Part shown: positions 44,191 to 54,289 of the stretch, piece after piece
Position numbering within the stretch: the first letter of the stretch is position 1
Layout of the letters: each line of letters begins with the position of its first letter
Source: ZC4RG30 sp046347045
GTDB taxonomy: Bacteria > Pseudomonadota > Gammaproteobacteria > Steroidobacterales > Steroidobacteraceae
Length of the DNA: 64,000 nucleotides
Assembly: GCA_046347045.1 (NCBI GenBank)
Contig: JAXMGX010000003.1
Coordinates: 124,001-188,000 of the forward strand
Reading direction: 5' to 3'
The notes under the pieces: generated by a model
Database searches by the model: none
What the model was told of the DNA's origin: nothing
What the model saw: the letters and a program-made list of their open reading frames with translations, nothing else
Program-made: the position numbers and the translations under genes

Positions 44191-46428
44191 TCAGTAGCGC
44201 AGCGTGTAGCTCAATCTCGCACCGTACTCGGCCGTCAGCGAGCGGAAATGGCCATCACGGTCGATGTCCTCGCTGGCCTTGTTCACGATCAGGTTGAATT
44301 CCTGCCCTGCCTTCGGGATGTAGTGCAGGTGGCTCTGGAAGCCGGCGACCTCGGATACGTTGTCGTACTGGAACAGGTTGGTCCAGAACAGGCGTGAACT
44401 GAAGTTGATGTCCGCCCCCGCGCCCACGATGCGCGTGGAGAATTTGCCCGCGGGCAGCGTGATGTCGTTGAAGTCGTAGGAGCCGCGAACGGCGAAATGC
44501 TTCGACTGCTTCCACGACAGCTCGCCGCCGAGCGACAGCCGCCGACCATCATAGAATTCGCCGCGGCGGAAGTTCAGGCGCGCACCGAGCCGGCGCTGCT
44601 GGCCGGTGGTGAAATCCAGGCCATAGTCATTGAACGGATAGCGGCCGGCGGGAATCACCACCCGCTTGTTCACGGTGCTGAAGATGGTGAACGGCATGGA
44701 CAGCACCTCGGTGTTGAACATGTAGTAGAGCTTCAGCACGTCACGGCGCGAGGATTCCAGCTCGACGGGTCGCAGTGCCAGCGCCTCGGACTGCAGCCTG
44801 CCGTTCACATCCTCGATGCGCTCGGCATCGAGACCGGTGAACACCGACTGCACCAGCGGACCGCGGATGAGGTTGGTGTAGCCGCCGTCGACGTTGAAGC
44901 CGCGGATGCCGGCACGGCTGACGAAGCCCAGCGCGGGGCGGAAACCCCGGCCGATCTGCTTGTACGCCACGCCATAGCGCCAGCCGGCCGTGTCGATGAG
45001 TCGCGCGCCCACGCCGAAGGCGTCCTGGTTGCTCGTGACGCCGCCGGTATCCGAATGCTGCACCCAGGCCTCCGCCTCCAGCGTGCGGCCACCGGGGAAG
45101 CGCGTGTTCTGGTAGAGGAAATCGCCGCCCACCAGCGAATTGCTGCCGTTGGTGCCCGGATCACCAAAGGTGCCGACGAACCCGACGCTGCTCTCGGACA
45201 GCACATCGGCCGCGATGCGCGCCACGCCCACCGTGGAGGCATCGATGCGGGTGCCGGTGGCCGGCGCGAATTCATCCTGCCGCACCGCGAGCATGCCGAT
45301 GCGCCAGCGCCCCACCCGGCCGCTGAGCTTGCCGCCGTATTCCAGGTCCACCGGCGTGCCGGCGGGACTCAGGCCGAGCTTGCGCGAGAAGAACGGACGG
45401 CCGCTCTCGCGGGTGGCACGTGTGCCGGATCGCAGCTGGTAGTTGGAATCGCCGGGCCCGCCGATGCGGCCGAAGTCGAACAGGTCCGCGTCCTTCAGGA
45501 AGAAGTCGCGCTTCTCGGGGAAGAAAAGACTGAAGCGCGTGAGGTTCACCTGCCGGTCGTCGGCGTCGGTGGCCGAGAAATCGGTGTTCAGCGTCAGCGA
45601 CGCGCTGAGCGAAGGCGTGAGCCGATAGTAGAGATCGAGCGAGGGCTTGGCCTCCTCGTCCGTATGGTCCTGCGCGTAGTAGCGCATCGAGCGCAACCCC
45701 AGCGTGGGCACGATGTCGAGCCCGAGGCCGCGGTCCACGTTCTCGATGCCGGTGAGCAGGCCTGTGATGGTGGGACCCCAGGCGCGATTGCGCGCCACCC
45801 ACACGCCCTCCTCCGCGCGACCGCGAATGGCGCGATTCACGTTGAAGCCCCAGGCCTTCACGTTCGGATCGAAGGGCAGCGTCTTGAATGGCAGCGCGAT
45901 CTCGGCGCTCCAGCCATCGTCGGTCAGCGCGGCCGCGGCGTCCCAGATGACGGTCCACTCGCCCTGGGGCTGGCCGTTCTGGTAGAGCATGTCGTTGCGC
46001 ACGCCATTGAGGTTGACCTCGAAGCGATAGGCGCCGCGCCCGGTGCCGAAGGGGTCGAGGATGATGCCCAGTCGATCGTCATCGGGCAGGCGCGACCCCT
46101 GCTTCATCACGCCGGCGGTGATGGCGCCGGGCCCGCGACGATCGACCATGTGCGCGCCGATGTAGAGGTTGTCCTTGTCGAATCCGACGCGCACCTCGGT
46201 GCGCTCGCTGATCGGCGTGCCGTCGCCCGGCTTGATCTGCCTGAAGTCGGTGATGATCGCGGCATCCTGCCAGACGGGCTCATCGAGCCTGCCGTCGATG
46301 ACCGGCGCCTGCTTCAGCCGCGCCGCATGCACATGCGGCGGCTCGGAGCGCAGTTCGGCGGCGATGGCCGCGCTGGGCAGCATGGCGGGCATTGCCAGCG
46401 CCAGCAGCAGCCGGTGGTGGGAGGGCAT
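44191..46428 (-). CDS. CBM9-like / DUF5916 outer-membrane protein
   Basis: A 745-residue exported protein. Signal peptide to about residue 24. An N-terminal carbohydrate-binding-family-9-like module (IDGRLDEPVWQDA, about 40-215) and a C-terminal DUF5916 barrel-like part ending in TLRY, with the aromatic end of outer-membrane proteins. The pair is common beside surface glycan or protein-processing genes, but no catalytic site is known. The ligand is not evident. It is transcribed away from xseA from a 68-bp shared region. Confidence 0.82.
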   Translation of the reverse strand: MPSHHRLLLALAMPAMLPSAAIAAELRSEPPHVHAARLKQAPVIDGRLDEPVWQDAAIITDFRQIKPGDGTPISERTEVRVGFDKDNLYIGAHMVDRRGPGAITAGVMKQGSRLPDDDRLGIILDPFGTGRGAYRFEVNLNGVRNDMLYQNGQPQGEWTVIWDAAAALTDDGWSAEIALPFKTLPFDPNVKAWGFNVNRAIRGRAEEGVWVARNRAWGPTITGLLTGIENVDRGLGLDIVPTLGLRSMRYYAQDHTDEEAKPSLDLYYRLTPSLSASLTLNTDFSATDADDRQVNLTRFSLFFPEKRDFFLKDADLFDFGRIGGPGDSNYQLRSGTRATRESGRPFFSRKLGLSPAGTPVDLEYGGKLSGRVGRWRIGMLAVRQDEFAPATGTRIDASTVGVARIAADVLSESSVGFVGTFGDPGTNGSNSLVGGDFLYQNTRFPGGRTLEAEAWVQHSDTGGVTSNQDAFGVGARLIDTAGWRYGVAYKQIGRGFRPALGFVSRAGIRGFNVDGGYTNLIRGPLVQSVFTGLDAERIEDVNGRLQSEALALRPVELESSRRDVLKLYYMFNTEVLSMPFTIFSTVNKRVVIPAGRYPFNDYGLDFTTGQQRRLGARLNFRRGEFYDGRRLSLGGELSWKQSKHFAVRGSYDFNDITLPAGKFSTRIVGAGADINFSSRLFWTNLFQYDNVSEVAGFQSHLHYIPKAGQEFNLIVNKASEDIDRDGHFRSLTAEYGARLSYTLRY

Positions 46429-46469
46429 CAGGCGATCTCATTCGAATTATGGCCTCGAGGGATTGTACA

Positions 46470-46485
46470 AGGGGCCGTTGCCCCT
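46470..46485 (+). other. Hairpin in the xseA leader
   Basis: AGGGGC-CGTT-GCCCCT, a 6-bp stem and tetraloop ending 11 nt before the xseA ATG; it may affect ribosome access. No known regulator. Confidence 0.25.
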
Positions 46486-46496
46486 AACATGGCGGG

Positions 46497-47726
46497 ATGA
46501 ATCTCAAAGCCGAACGCGACATCTATTCGGTTGCGCGCCTCAACGCCGAGGCCCGGCTGCTGCTGGAATCGGGATTGCCGTCGCTGTGGGTCGAGGGCGA
46601 GATCTCGAACTTCGCCTGCCCGGCTTCGGGCCACTGGTATTTCACGCTGAAAGACCGCGATGCGCAGATCCGCTGCGCCATGTTCCGCGCCCGCAATTCG
46701 CAGGTGGGCTTCCGGCCGCGCGATGGCCAGCAGATGCTGGTGCGTGGACGTGTGAGCCTGTACGAGCCGCGCGGCGATTACCAGCTCATCGCCGAGGCCA
46801 TGGAAGACGCCGGCGAAGGCGCGCTGCGCCGCGAATTCGAGAAGCTGAAGGCGAAGCTGCAGGCCGAGGGCCTGTTCGACGCAGCGCTGAAGCGTCCCCT
46901 GCCTTCGATGCCACGGCGCATCGCCGTGGTGACCTCGCACACCGGCGCCGCGGTGCGCGATGTGCTGCACATCCTGGCGCGGCGTTTCCCACCTGCCGAA
47001 GTGCTGGTGTTCGCGACGCCCGTGCAGGGTGCCGCGGCTACGCCGGCCATTGTCGCGGCGCTGGATGCGGCATCGGCCCGGGGCGATTGCGACGTGATCA
47101 TCCTGGCGCGCGGCGGCGGTTCCATCGAGGATTTGTGGTGCTTCAACGACGAGCGCGTGGCGCGCGCCATCCGCCGTTCGACCATTCCGGTGGTAACCGG
47201 TATCGGGCACGAGATCGATTTCACGATCGCGGACTTCGCAGCCGACGTGCGCGCGCCCACGCCCTCCGGCGCCGCGGAGCTGGTGGTGCCAGATCGCGGC
47301 ACGCTGCTGGCCATACTGAAGGGGGTGGCTTCGCGCGTGCAGCAGGCCATGCAGCGCCAGCTACGCCATGCGCTGCAGCGTCACGAACAATTGATGGCAC
47401 GGCTGCAACGCGCGCATCCGGGCAGTCGCCTGCAGCAGCAGGTGCAGCGGCTGGATGAGCTGGACCTGCGACTGCGTCGTGCGTGGGAGTCGCAGCGGAC
47501 GCGGATGGCGCAGCGCCTGCAGCTTGCGCAGCGGCACCTGGATGCCATCAGCCCGCTGGCCACGCTGCAGCGCGGCTATGCCATCGTCACCGGGCCCGGC
47601 GGCGAGGCGTTGATGGATGAGTCGCAGGTGAAGCCCGGCGATGTGATCGAGGCGCGCGTGGCGCGCGGCAGGATTCGCGCGCAGGTGCTGGCCGCCAGCG
47701 AAGATGCTAATCGCGGTGGAAAATGA
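46497..47726 (+). CDS. xseA: Exodeoxyribonuclease VII large subunit
   Basis: A 409-residue protein with the OB-fold N-terminal domain (SLWVEGEISNFACPASGHWYFTLKD), the nuclease core VVTSHTGAAVRDVLHIL and ARGGGSIEDLWCFNDE, and a coiled-coil C-terminus (about 275-390) that binds the small XseB subunits. It degrades single-stranded DNA to oligonucleotides. Slightly shorter than E. coli XseA (456). No xseB is in the window. The last 20 bp overlap the end of a convergent small secreted-protein gene. Confidence 0.95.
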   Translation: MNLKAERDIYSVARLNAEARLLLESGLPSLWVEGEISNFACPASGHWYFTLKDRDAQIRCAMFRARNSQVGFRPRDGQQMLVRGRVSLYEPRGDYQLIAEAMEDAGEGALRREFEKLKAKLQAEGLFDAALKRPLPSMPRRIAVVTSHTGAAVRDVLHILARRFPPAEVLVFATPVQGAAATPAIVAALDAASARGDCDVIILARGGGSIEDLWCFNDERVARAIRRSTIPVVTGIGHEIDFTIADFAADVRAPTPSGAAELVVPDRGTLLAILKGVASRVQQAMQRQLRHALQRHEQLMARLQRAHPGSRLQQQVQRLDELDLRLRRAWESQRTRMAQRLQLAQRHLDAISPLATLQRGYAIVTGPGGEALMDESQVKPGDVIEARVARGRIRAQVLAASEDANRGGK

Positions 47727-48105
47727 GCGGACGGGAGGCGTCGCCTTCCGACCAGGTGCCACGCAGCGAATCGCCATAGAAACTGCCGGCGTACCGTCCT
47801 TTGGCCTGCGGCACCTGGAAGCTGAGCACGTCCTCGACCAGGATCAGGTTCTGCACACTCACGGCGCCGGTGATGGCAGGCAGACCATCGATCAGGGCGG
47901 TGAGCGGACCGCCCTTGTCCCGCCGGATGCGCAGCGTGACCTTCAAGGGCTTCTTCGCGCCGTCCTCACCCGAATCCAGCTCTCCGCGCCAGGTGCCAAT
48001 GGGATCGGGCTCGGGCCGCGCCTCTTCGGCCGCGCGGATGCACAGGGCAGGAACCAGCGTCAGCACCAGCAGAGCAAATGACCGTCGGCGCATGACGGCA
48101 AGCAT
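47707..48105 (-). CDS. Small secreted protein of unknown function
   Basis: About 132 residues (ATG 48093 may be the start, giving 128). Signal peptide ends near AEEA; the mature part is beta-rich (GTWRGELDSG...KVTLRIRRDKGG...GTWSEGD) and looks like a small barrel or lipocalin-type domain. No known family. It follows the terminator of a TonB receptor and overlaps the xseA end tail-to-tail. Confidence 0.6.
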   Translation of the reverse strand: MLAVMRRRSFALLVLTLVPALCIRAAEEARPEPDPIGTWRGELDSGEDGAKKPLKVTLRIRRDKGGPLTALIDGLPAITGAVSVQNLILVEDVLSFQVPQAKGRYAGSFYGDSLRGTWSEGDASRPLIFHRD

Positions 48106-48111
48106 ACGCTG

Positions 48112-48145
48112 AAAAAAAGGGCGTGAGTCTTTCGACCCACGCCCT
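48112..48145 (-). terminator. Intrinsic terminator of the TonB receptor gene
   Basis: Minus-strand 12-bp stem with one G-U pair and a 4-nt loop (48118-48129 with 48134-48145) followed directly by a 7-T run. Textbook layout; the clearest terminator in the window. Confidence 0.88.
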
Positions 48146-48171
48146 GGCCAAACCCGCGAAGCGGGTTGAGG

Positions 48172-50643
48172 TCAGTTGAAGTTGCGGCGGAAGGTCACCG
48201 CAATCTCACGCCCGCGACCCGGGGAACCGGTGCGGTTGTCCGTCAAGGATCCATCGATGTTGCTGCGCTCCGCGGCGAGCTGGTACCAGTAGAACTTGTC
48301 GAACAGGTTGTCTGCCGAGACCGCCATCTCCCACTTGCCGCCTTCCGGCACATAGGTGACGCGGGCATTCACGACACCATACGCCGGCACCTTATTGGCA
48401 CTGCCTGGCAACTGCGGCAGGTAGGCGTTGCCATTGCTGCGGCTGCCCTGGAAGAACCAGTCGAATCGCGGCGTGAGGCTGCCATTGAAGGCCGACAGCC
48501 TGTACTGCATGCCGAGGCTGCCGGACATTTTCGCCTGCACCTTGAAGCTCGGATCGACGTAGACGTTGTTGGGCACCTGCTGTCCAGCCGAATTGGCCAC
48601 CGTCTTCGGAGCGTCCGACTTGAAGTCGAACAGACCCATCGAGGCGTTGATCGACCAGTCCTGCGTCGGCGAGGCGGTGATCTCCACTTCCGCGCCACGG
48701 TCCTTGCCGGGTGCGCTGGCATAGGCAAACCAGGGCGAACCGGTCTTGCTCGTCGAATTGCCCACTTCAGTACCTGCCGGACAGGTGCTGCCCGTCAGGC
48801 CGCGGAACACCGGGCCCGGATCGGGATTGCTCGGGAAGTTGCACTGCGTGCCCGGCGACAGCACCACGCGCGGATCGTAGTTGTCCTGGAACAACGCCAC
48901 GTTCACGCGCAGCTTGCGATCCAGCAGATCCATCTTCATGCCGACTTCGTAGTTGGTCAGCTCCTCGGCCGGCACGGTTTCCTTCTGCTGGCCCGGCGTG
49001 AAGGGCCGCGGCTGGGACCCGTCGGAACGGAAGCCCGTGGCCGCAGAGGCATAGACCATCACCTGCTCATTGAAGCGGTAGTCCAGACCCGCCTTCCAGT
49101 CGGTATGGCTGGAGCCGTATCGCAGCGGCGTGCTCACGGCCAGATAGGGGCTGTGATCGAACTGGTAGGTCTTCTTCTCGTCGGTGTAGCGCAGGCCGCC
49201 GGTGAACGAGAAGGCTTCCGTGAAGTGGTAGATGCCATGCACGAAGGCCGAGTTGCTCTTCGTGGTGAAGTGATCGTTCTCGTTGAAGTCCGGCAGGATC
49301 GCGGCAAAGGCCGGCAGCGTGACGTAGCCGCCCAGCCGCGACTTGGCATCGTAGCGGTAGGCACCCGCCGTCCACTCGAACTTCTTCTCGAAAGCCTCGC
49401 CCGACAGGCGTGCCTCGATGGTCTTCTGCCAGTGACCCTGCAGGTTGTAGGTATGGTTCAGGTCGATGGGCATCTGGTCGCCGTCGGCCATCCAGTCGCT
49501 CTCGTAGGTGCGATAGCCGGCGATCACGTCGAGGCGCAGCCCGTCATTGATGCGGTACTGCAGCTTGCCCAGGCCGCCCCAGGCGGTGGTGTAGGAACCG
49601 GGCGGGAAGGCCTTGCCGCCCACAGGGTCCACCGGATAAGCGTAAGTGGTGAACGGATCGCCGGTGAGGAAGCGGTCGTCGGCGGTGAAGCGCACACCGT
49701 ACTTCGGGAAGATGACGTTGTTGCTGTAAAGATTGTTGAAGAAATTGCTCGACGCATGCCGTGTGAGCTTGGAATCCGGCTGGCCATCGGCGAAGGAGTT
49801 GGTGTAGTCGGCCGACAGGCTCAGTTCCAGGTCATCGCTGGCCAGATAGCGCAACGCCACGCGTCCACCGTCGGTGTGCGAGCCGCCGCGCTCGGCGATC
49901 TTGCAATTGCCCGCCTGCTCTCGGTTCGAAGGCACCAGCGAGGGCAGCGTGCCGGCCAGCGCCGGCGTGCCGCGTCGGCGCATTTCGCAGGGGAAATCCA
50001 GCACATCCTGATAGCCGTCGATGCGCTTGGATACGCCGGTGACGCGCATGAAGAATTTGTCGGTGATGCCGAAGTCGTAGGTGCCGCGCAGGTCCAGGCG
50101 GTTCGATGTGCCGTAAGTGGCCTCGATGCTGCCCGTGTCGTCACCCTTGGCCTGCTTGGAGATCAGGCGAATGGCGCCGCCGAGGCTGTTCTTGCCGAAC
50201 AGCGTGCCCTGCGGACCGCGCAGCACTTCCACACGTTCCAGGTCGAGCAGGTCGATGGCGCCGCCGGTCAGCGTGCCGTGGTAGATGTCATCGATGTACA
50301 CGCCGACACCGGGGTCGGTGGTGTAGATGAACTCGGTGGTCTGCACGCCGCGCATGCCGATCGAAGCCGTCGGGCCGCTGAATCCGCTCAGCGGCCGGAT
50401 GCTGGCATTGGGCACGACGAGACCCAGATCTTCGACATTGGTGAGGCCCTGCTTCTCCAGCTGCTCACCGCTCACGGCCGTGATGGACAGCGGCGTATCC
50501 TGCAGGTTTTCCTGCCGGAACTGCGCCGTGACGATCACTTCATCCAGCGTGGTGTCCTTCTCCTGCGCGGGCGCGGCAGCGAATGCCGCGGGCGCCAATG
50601 CCATGGCCACCGCCATGGAAACCAGATTCATCCTCGAAGTCAT
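48172..50643 (-). CDS. TonB-dependent receptor (823 residues)
   Basis: ATG 50643 has an AGGAG site. Signal peptide to about residue 23 (AFAAA), then the plug entry DEVIVTAQFRQENLQDTPLSI, GVYIDDIYHG and VEVLRGPQGTLFGKNSLGGA. Plug sequence is close to that of the 22.9-25.4 kb receptor, so the two are paralogues. The barrel ends RNFN. Followed by a strong terminator; no substrate genes are adjacent. An antisense frame of 855 codons spans the gene but is a GC artefact. Confidence 0.93.
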   Translation of the reverse strand: MTSRMNLVSMAVAMALAPAAFAAAPAQEKDTTLDEVIVTAQFRQENLQDTPLSITAVSGEQLEKQGLTNVEDLGLVVPNASIRPLSGFSGPTASIGMRGVQTTEFIYTTDPGVGVYIDDIYHGTLTGGAIDLLDLERVEVLRGPQGTLFGKNSLGGAIRLISKQAKGDDTGSIEATYGTSNRLDLRGTYDFGITDKFFMRVTGVSKRIDGYQDVLDFPCEMRRRGTPALAGTLPSLVPSNREQAGNCKIAERGGSHTDGGRVALRYLASDDLELSLSADYTNSFADGQPDSKLTRHASSNFFNNLYSNNVIFPKYGVRFTADDRFLTGDPFTTYAYPVDPVGGKAFPPGSYTTAWGGLGKLQYRINDGLRLDVIAGYRTYESDWMADGDQMPIDLNHTYNLQGHWQKTIEARLSGEAFEKKFEWTAGAYRYDAKSRLGGYVTLPAFAAILPDFNENDHFTTKSNSAFVHGIYHFTEAFSFTGGLRYTDEKKTYQFDHSPYLAVSTPLRYGSSHTDWKAGLDYRFNEQVMVYASAATGFRSDGSQPRPFTPGQQKETVPAEELTNYEVGMKMDLLDRKLRVNVALFQDNYDPRVVLSPGTQCNFPSNPDPGPVFRGLTGSTCPAGTEVGNSTSKTGSPWFAYASAPGKDRGAEVEITASPTQDWSINASMGLFDFKSDAPKTVANSAGQQVPNNVYVDPSFKVQAKMSGSLGMQYRLSAFNGSLTPRFDWFFQGSRSNGNAYLPQLPGSANKVPAYGVVNARVTYVPEGGKWEMAVSADNLFDKFYWYQLAAERSNIDGSLTDNRTGSPGRGREIAVTFRRNFN

Positions 50644-50742
50644 GTATGTCTCCTGATTCACTGCAAACCAGGGCAACCGGCGCCACGTGGACCGCGCCGG
50701 CCTCCCCCCCTTGTCCAGCGCCCGCCCCTCTGAAGAATTAAT

Positions 50743-51642
50743 ATGAGCCGGGCACTTCAGTCCGCTTCGGACTCCGAACAGCTTATGTACACAGGCACCT
50801 TCATGGCAATGATCCGGGGACGTCTTGGCTGGTGGTTGTTATCGCTGGCGCTTCCGCTTGGTGCTAGTGCGGCACTTCCGCGCGCCAATGCCGTACCCGG
50901 CGGCGTCGCCATCGTCGATGTGGGATCGGCGGAAGGGGCGGAGCCGCAGGTCTTCCTTGGCGACAGGCGCGTGGCCACGGTGGTGGATGGCGCGCGGCGC
51001 AAGGCCATCGTGGGCATCGCCTTGTCGGTGGAGGCCGGAACGCAGCGGCTGCAGGTTCGCGACGCCGCGGGCGCGCGCAGCATCGCCTTCAAGGTGCTGC
51101 CGAAGAAATACCGCGAGCAGCAGCTCAAGGTGCCGCAGCGGCAGGTGGACCTTTCGCCGGAGGACGCTGCGCGCGTGGACAAGGAGCAGGTTCACCTGCG
51201 GGCGATCTACGACTCGTTCACCGCGGCGGCGCCGGCTACCTATTCGTTGCAGGTCCCGGTGCCGGGCGTGCGACAGGACACCTTCGGATCGCGGCGCGTG
51301 TTCAATGGCCAGTCGCGCAATCCGCATTCGGGCATGGACATCGCGGCCGGCACCGGCACGCCGATCCGCGCGCCCGCCGATGGCATCGTGGTCGACGTGG
51401 GAAATTACTTCTTCAACGGCAACAACGTGCTCATCGACCATGGGCAGGGGTTCATCACGATGTACTGCCATCTGTCGGCCTTCGACGTGAAGGCGGGCGA
51501 CGTCGTCAAGGCGGGGCAACTGGTCGGCAAGGTGGGTGCCACGGGCCGGGTCACCGGCCCGCACCTGCACTTCGGCGTGTTGCTGAATGGCGCCTCGGTG
51601 GATCCCGCGCTGTTCCTGCCGGCGCCTGCCGCGAAACGCTGA
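50743..51642 (+). CDS. M23-family (LytM) peptidase
   Basis: Up to 299 residues; ATGs at 50785, 50803 and 50809 lie nearer the signal peptide (IRGRLGWWLLSLALPLGASA), and one of these is probably the true start. A beta-sandwich region of about 100 residues precedes the M23 domain, whose zinc ligands are intact: H and D in NPHSGMDIAAG and the H-x-H of GPHLHFGV. It cleaves cell-wall crosslinks or is an activator of amidases. The intact ligands argue for an active enzyme. Confidence 0.88.
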   Translation: MSRALQSASDSEQLMYTGTFMAMIRGRLGWWLLSLALPLGASAALPRANAVPGGVAIVDVGSAEGAEPQVFLGDRRVATVVDGARRKAIVGIALSVEAGTQRLQVRDAAGARSIAFKVLPKKYREQQLKVPQRQVDLSPEDAARVDKEQVHLRAIYDSFTAAAPATYSLQVPVPGVRQDTFGSRRVFNGQSRNPHSGMDIAAGTGTPIRAPADGIVVDVGNYFFNGNNVLIDHGQGFITMYCHLSAFDVKAGDVVKAGQLVGKVGATGRVTGPHLHFGVLLNGASVDPALFLPAPAAKR

Positions 51643-51648
51643 CTATGC

Positions 51649-53100
51649 TCAGCGGCCCGGCCGCTTGCCGCCGGGTTTGCCGGCAGCCACCTTCTTGCGC
51701 GGCGCCCGCCTGGCGACATTGGCCTGGCCGCCTTTCTTCCGCGCTGCATCCTTGCGTGCCACGGCGTCGCGCTTCTCGCGGCGACTGAAGGGATTGGCAT
51801 CGCCGCGCAGCTCCAGCACCACCGGGCAGGCATAGAGGTCGAAAGCCTGGCGGAAGGTGTTGGACAGATAGCGGCGGTAGGCGTCGGGCGTGGCCTCGGT
51901 CTGGTTGCCGTGGATCACGATGCGTGGCGGATTGCGTCCGCCCTGGTGCGCATAACGCAGCTTGATGCGCCGGCCTTTCACCAGCGGCGGCTGGTGCGCT
52001 TCCATGGCTTTTTCCAGCACGCGGGTGAGCTGCGGTGTGCGCATCTCGCGCATCGAGGCGTCGTAGGCACGCACCGCTGCGGCGGCGAGTTCGCCGACGC
52101 CGGTGCCATGACGCGCCGAGATGAAAAGCTGCGGCGCGAAGGGCACGAAATCGAGCCTGAGCGCGATGCCGCTGCGCACGGCCTCGCGCTGGTCCATCGG
52201 GATGCCATCCCATTTGTTGATGGCCAGCAGCAGCGCCCTGCCCCGCTGCAGCGCCAGGCCCAGCACGGAGGCATCCTGCTCGGCGATGCCCTCGTGCGCA
52301 TCGAGCACCAGCACCACCACATGCGCGGCCTCGATGGCCTGCAGGCTCTTGGCCACGCTGGCGCGCTCTACCGCATCGGTGACCTTGGCGCGACGGCGCA
52401 CGCCGGCGGTATCGATGAGCGTGAACTTGCGGCCATCGCGCTCGAAGGGCACGAAGATGGAATCGCGCGTGGTGCCCGGCAGGTCGGTGGCGATCACCCG
52501 CTCCTCGCCGATCAGCCGGTTCACCAGCGTGGACTTGCCCACGTTGGGCCGACCGATGACGGCGATGCGGATGGAATCGTCATGTTCCTCCGTGCCCGCG
52601 GCCTCGGGCTCGAGACCCGCCAGCGCAGCATCGAGCAGCGCCTGGCAACCCTGACCGTGGGCGGCCGCCACGGGATAGGTGGTGCCGAAACCCAGTCGGT
52701 GGAACTCGGAGGCCACGACACCCGGATCCAGCCCCTCGGCCTTGTTGATGGCCAGCACCACCGGCTTGCCCGAGCGATGCAGCAGCTTCGCGACGGCGAT
52801 GTCCTCGGTGGTGAGGCCGGCGCGACCATCCACCACCAGCACCAGCCGGTCGGCCTCCTCGATGGCGCGTTCGGTCTGCGCACGCATCTGCTGCTCGACG
52901 GTGGATTTGGGCTTGCTGACCAGTCCGCCGGTGTCGACCACCACACAGGGTGTGTCGCCGCCGCGCGCGTAGCCATACTGCCGGTCGCGCGTGACGCCGG
53001 GCACGTCGGCGACGATGGCGTCGCGCGTGCCGGTGAGCGTGTTGAACAGCGTTGACTTGCCGACGTTGGGCCGACCGACCAGCGCTACGATCGGCAACAT
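51649..53100 (-). CDS. der: GTPase Der (EngA)
   Basis: A 483-residue tandem GTPase needed for 50S ribosome assembly. Two P-loops (GRPNVGKST) near residues 9 and 181, each followed by its DxxG and NKxD (NKAEG, NKWDG) motifs, and a C-terminal KH-like domain (LKLRYAHQGG). The C-terminal tail is Lys/Arg-rich. Last gene of the 51.6-61.6 kb cluster; 22 bp after bamB. Confidence 0.97.
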   Translation of the reverse strand: MLPIVALVGRPNVGKSTLFNTLTGTRDAIVADVPGVTRDRQYGYARGGDTPCVVVDTGGLVSKPKSTVEQQMRAQTERAIEEADRLVLVVDGRAGLTTEDIAVAKLLHRSGKPVVLAINKAEGLDPGVVASEFHRLGFGTTYPVAAAHGQGCQALLDAALAGLEPEAAGTEEHDDSIRIAVIGRPNVGKSTLVNRLIGEERVIATDLPGTTRDSIFVPFERDGRKFTLIDTAGVRRRAKVTDAVERASVAKSLQAIEAAHVVVLVLDAHEGIAEQDASVLGLALQRGRALLLAINKWDGIPMDQREAVRSGIALRLDFVPFAPQLFISARHGTGVGELAAAAVRAYDASMREMRTPQLTRVLEKAMEAHQPPLVKGRRIKLRYAHQGGRNPPRIVIHGNQTEATPDAYRRYLSNTFRQAFDLYACPVVLELRGDANPFSRREKRDAVARKDAARKKGGQANVARRAPRKKVAAGKPGGKRPGR

Positions 53101-53122
53101 GGTGGTGATTTCCGCCGGCCGG

Positions 53123-54289
53123 CTACTTGCCGGCCGCCACCACGCGCAGGGCGGAAAGCTTGCCTTCGGTATCCATCAAGATGATGGTGTCGCCGCTCAC
53201 CACCGGCGCCGCGGTGACACGATCGCCGCTGGTCTTCACGCGCGCCGCCAGGGCACCGGTGGCCGCGTCGAAGAAATGCACGATGCCCTTGAGATCGGCA
53301 GTGGCCACGAGGTTGCCCACCACGGCTGGCGGAGAAAGCCGGCGGTTGTGCAGCGAGTCGACCTTCCACATCTCGACGCCGGTGCGCCGCCCGATCTTCA
53401 CCAGGCTGCCCTGCGATGAAGTGACGTACAGGCCGTCGTCATCGAAGGCCATGCCGGAGTAGCTGGACATGTCGCGCGACCACTGGATCTGGCCGGTCTC
53501 CATGTCGATGCGGGCGACCTTGCCCTGGAAGGTGACGGCATAGATGTCGTTGCCGATGGTCTTCACCGCGGCGTCGATGTCGACCAGGCGGTCGAGTTCC
53601 GAGCGGCCCGAGGGCGGCGCGACGGTGGCTTCCCAGATGGTGTCGCCATTGCGCTGCTGCAACGCCATCACCTTGCCATTGTCGAACCCGGCGATGACCG
53701 CTTCGGCCGTCACTGCGGGAACACTGACACCACGCAGCGACAGCCGGGGCACCTGCTGCTCGGCGCTCCATTCCAGCTTGCCATCGGCGGTGCTGAACGA
53801 GGACACGCGGCCGTCGACCGTGCGCAGCAGCACATGCTGCGCGGTGACCAGCGGCGCGGAGAGGATTTCGCTGTTGATGCGCGTGTGCCACTTGCGCGTC
53901 CCGGTGGCGGCGTCGAGCGCCACCAGGTCGCCGAAGCGGGCGCCCGCGACCACCAGACCCGCGCCGACGCCGGGCCCACCGGTGAGCTGCAGCTTCGTGT
54001 CGGTGATCCACAGGCGCTTGCCGTTCTTCACGTCGAAGGCGGCAACGTCGCCGTTGTAGCCCGCGGCGAACACGCGCCCGTCCTGGAGGGCCACGTCCAG
54101 TCCCAGCCGCAGCTTGGGCTTGCCACCGCCAACGCTGGCACTCCAGAGCTTCTGCACCTGCGCCGTCGGCTTGAAGTCCTCGAGCTTCGCGGGTGCGTCG
54201 GGCTTCTTGTTGCTGGAGTTGCAGGCGGCGAGCAGCGCGAGGCCCGCAAGCACCAGCGTGCCACGGACGAAGGCGGGGAATGACTTCAT
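53123..54289 (-). CDS. bamB: Outer-membrane assembly lipoprotein BamB
   Basis: A 388-residue lipoprotein (LLAAC, C23) with an eight-bladed PQQ-like beta-propeller: repeated G(x)VxAxDAxTGxxxW blades (LVALDAATGTRKWHT). It supports beta-barrel insertion with BamA. The start overlaps the yfgM stop (ATGA) as in E. coli. Confidence 0.95.
   Translation of the reverse strand: MKSFPAFVRGTLVLAGLALLAACNSSNKKPDAPAKLEDFKPTAQVQKLWSASVGGGKPKLRLGLDVALQDGRVFAAGYNGDVAAFDVKNGKRLWITDTKLQLTGGPGVGAGLVVAGARFGDLVALDAATGTRKWHTRINSEILSAPLVTAQHVLLRTVDGRVSSFSTADGKLEWSAEQQVPRLSLRGVSVPAVTAEAVIAGFDNGKVMALQQRNGDTIWEATVAPPSGRSELDRLVDIDAAVKTIGNDIYAVTFQGKVARIDMETGQIQWSRDMSSYSGMAFDDDGLYVTSSQGSLVKIGRRTGVEMWKVDSLHNRRLSPPAVVGNLVATADLKGIVHFFDAATGALAARVKTSGDRVTAAPVVSGDTIILMDTEGKLSALRVVAAGK

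Noticed and set aside
48166..50733. An 855-codon open frame on the plus strand opposite the TonB receptor
   Set aside because: Runs antisense through a clear receptor gene; composition (His/Arg/Val-rich) is that of a GC-bias artefact, with no start site or domain.
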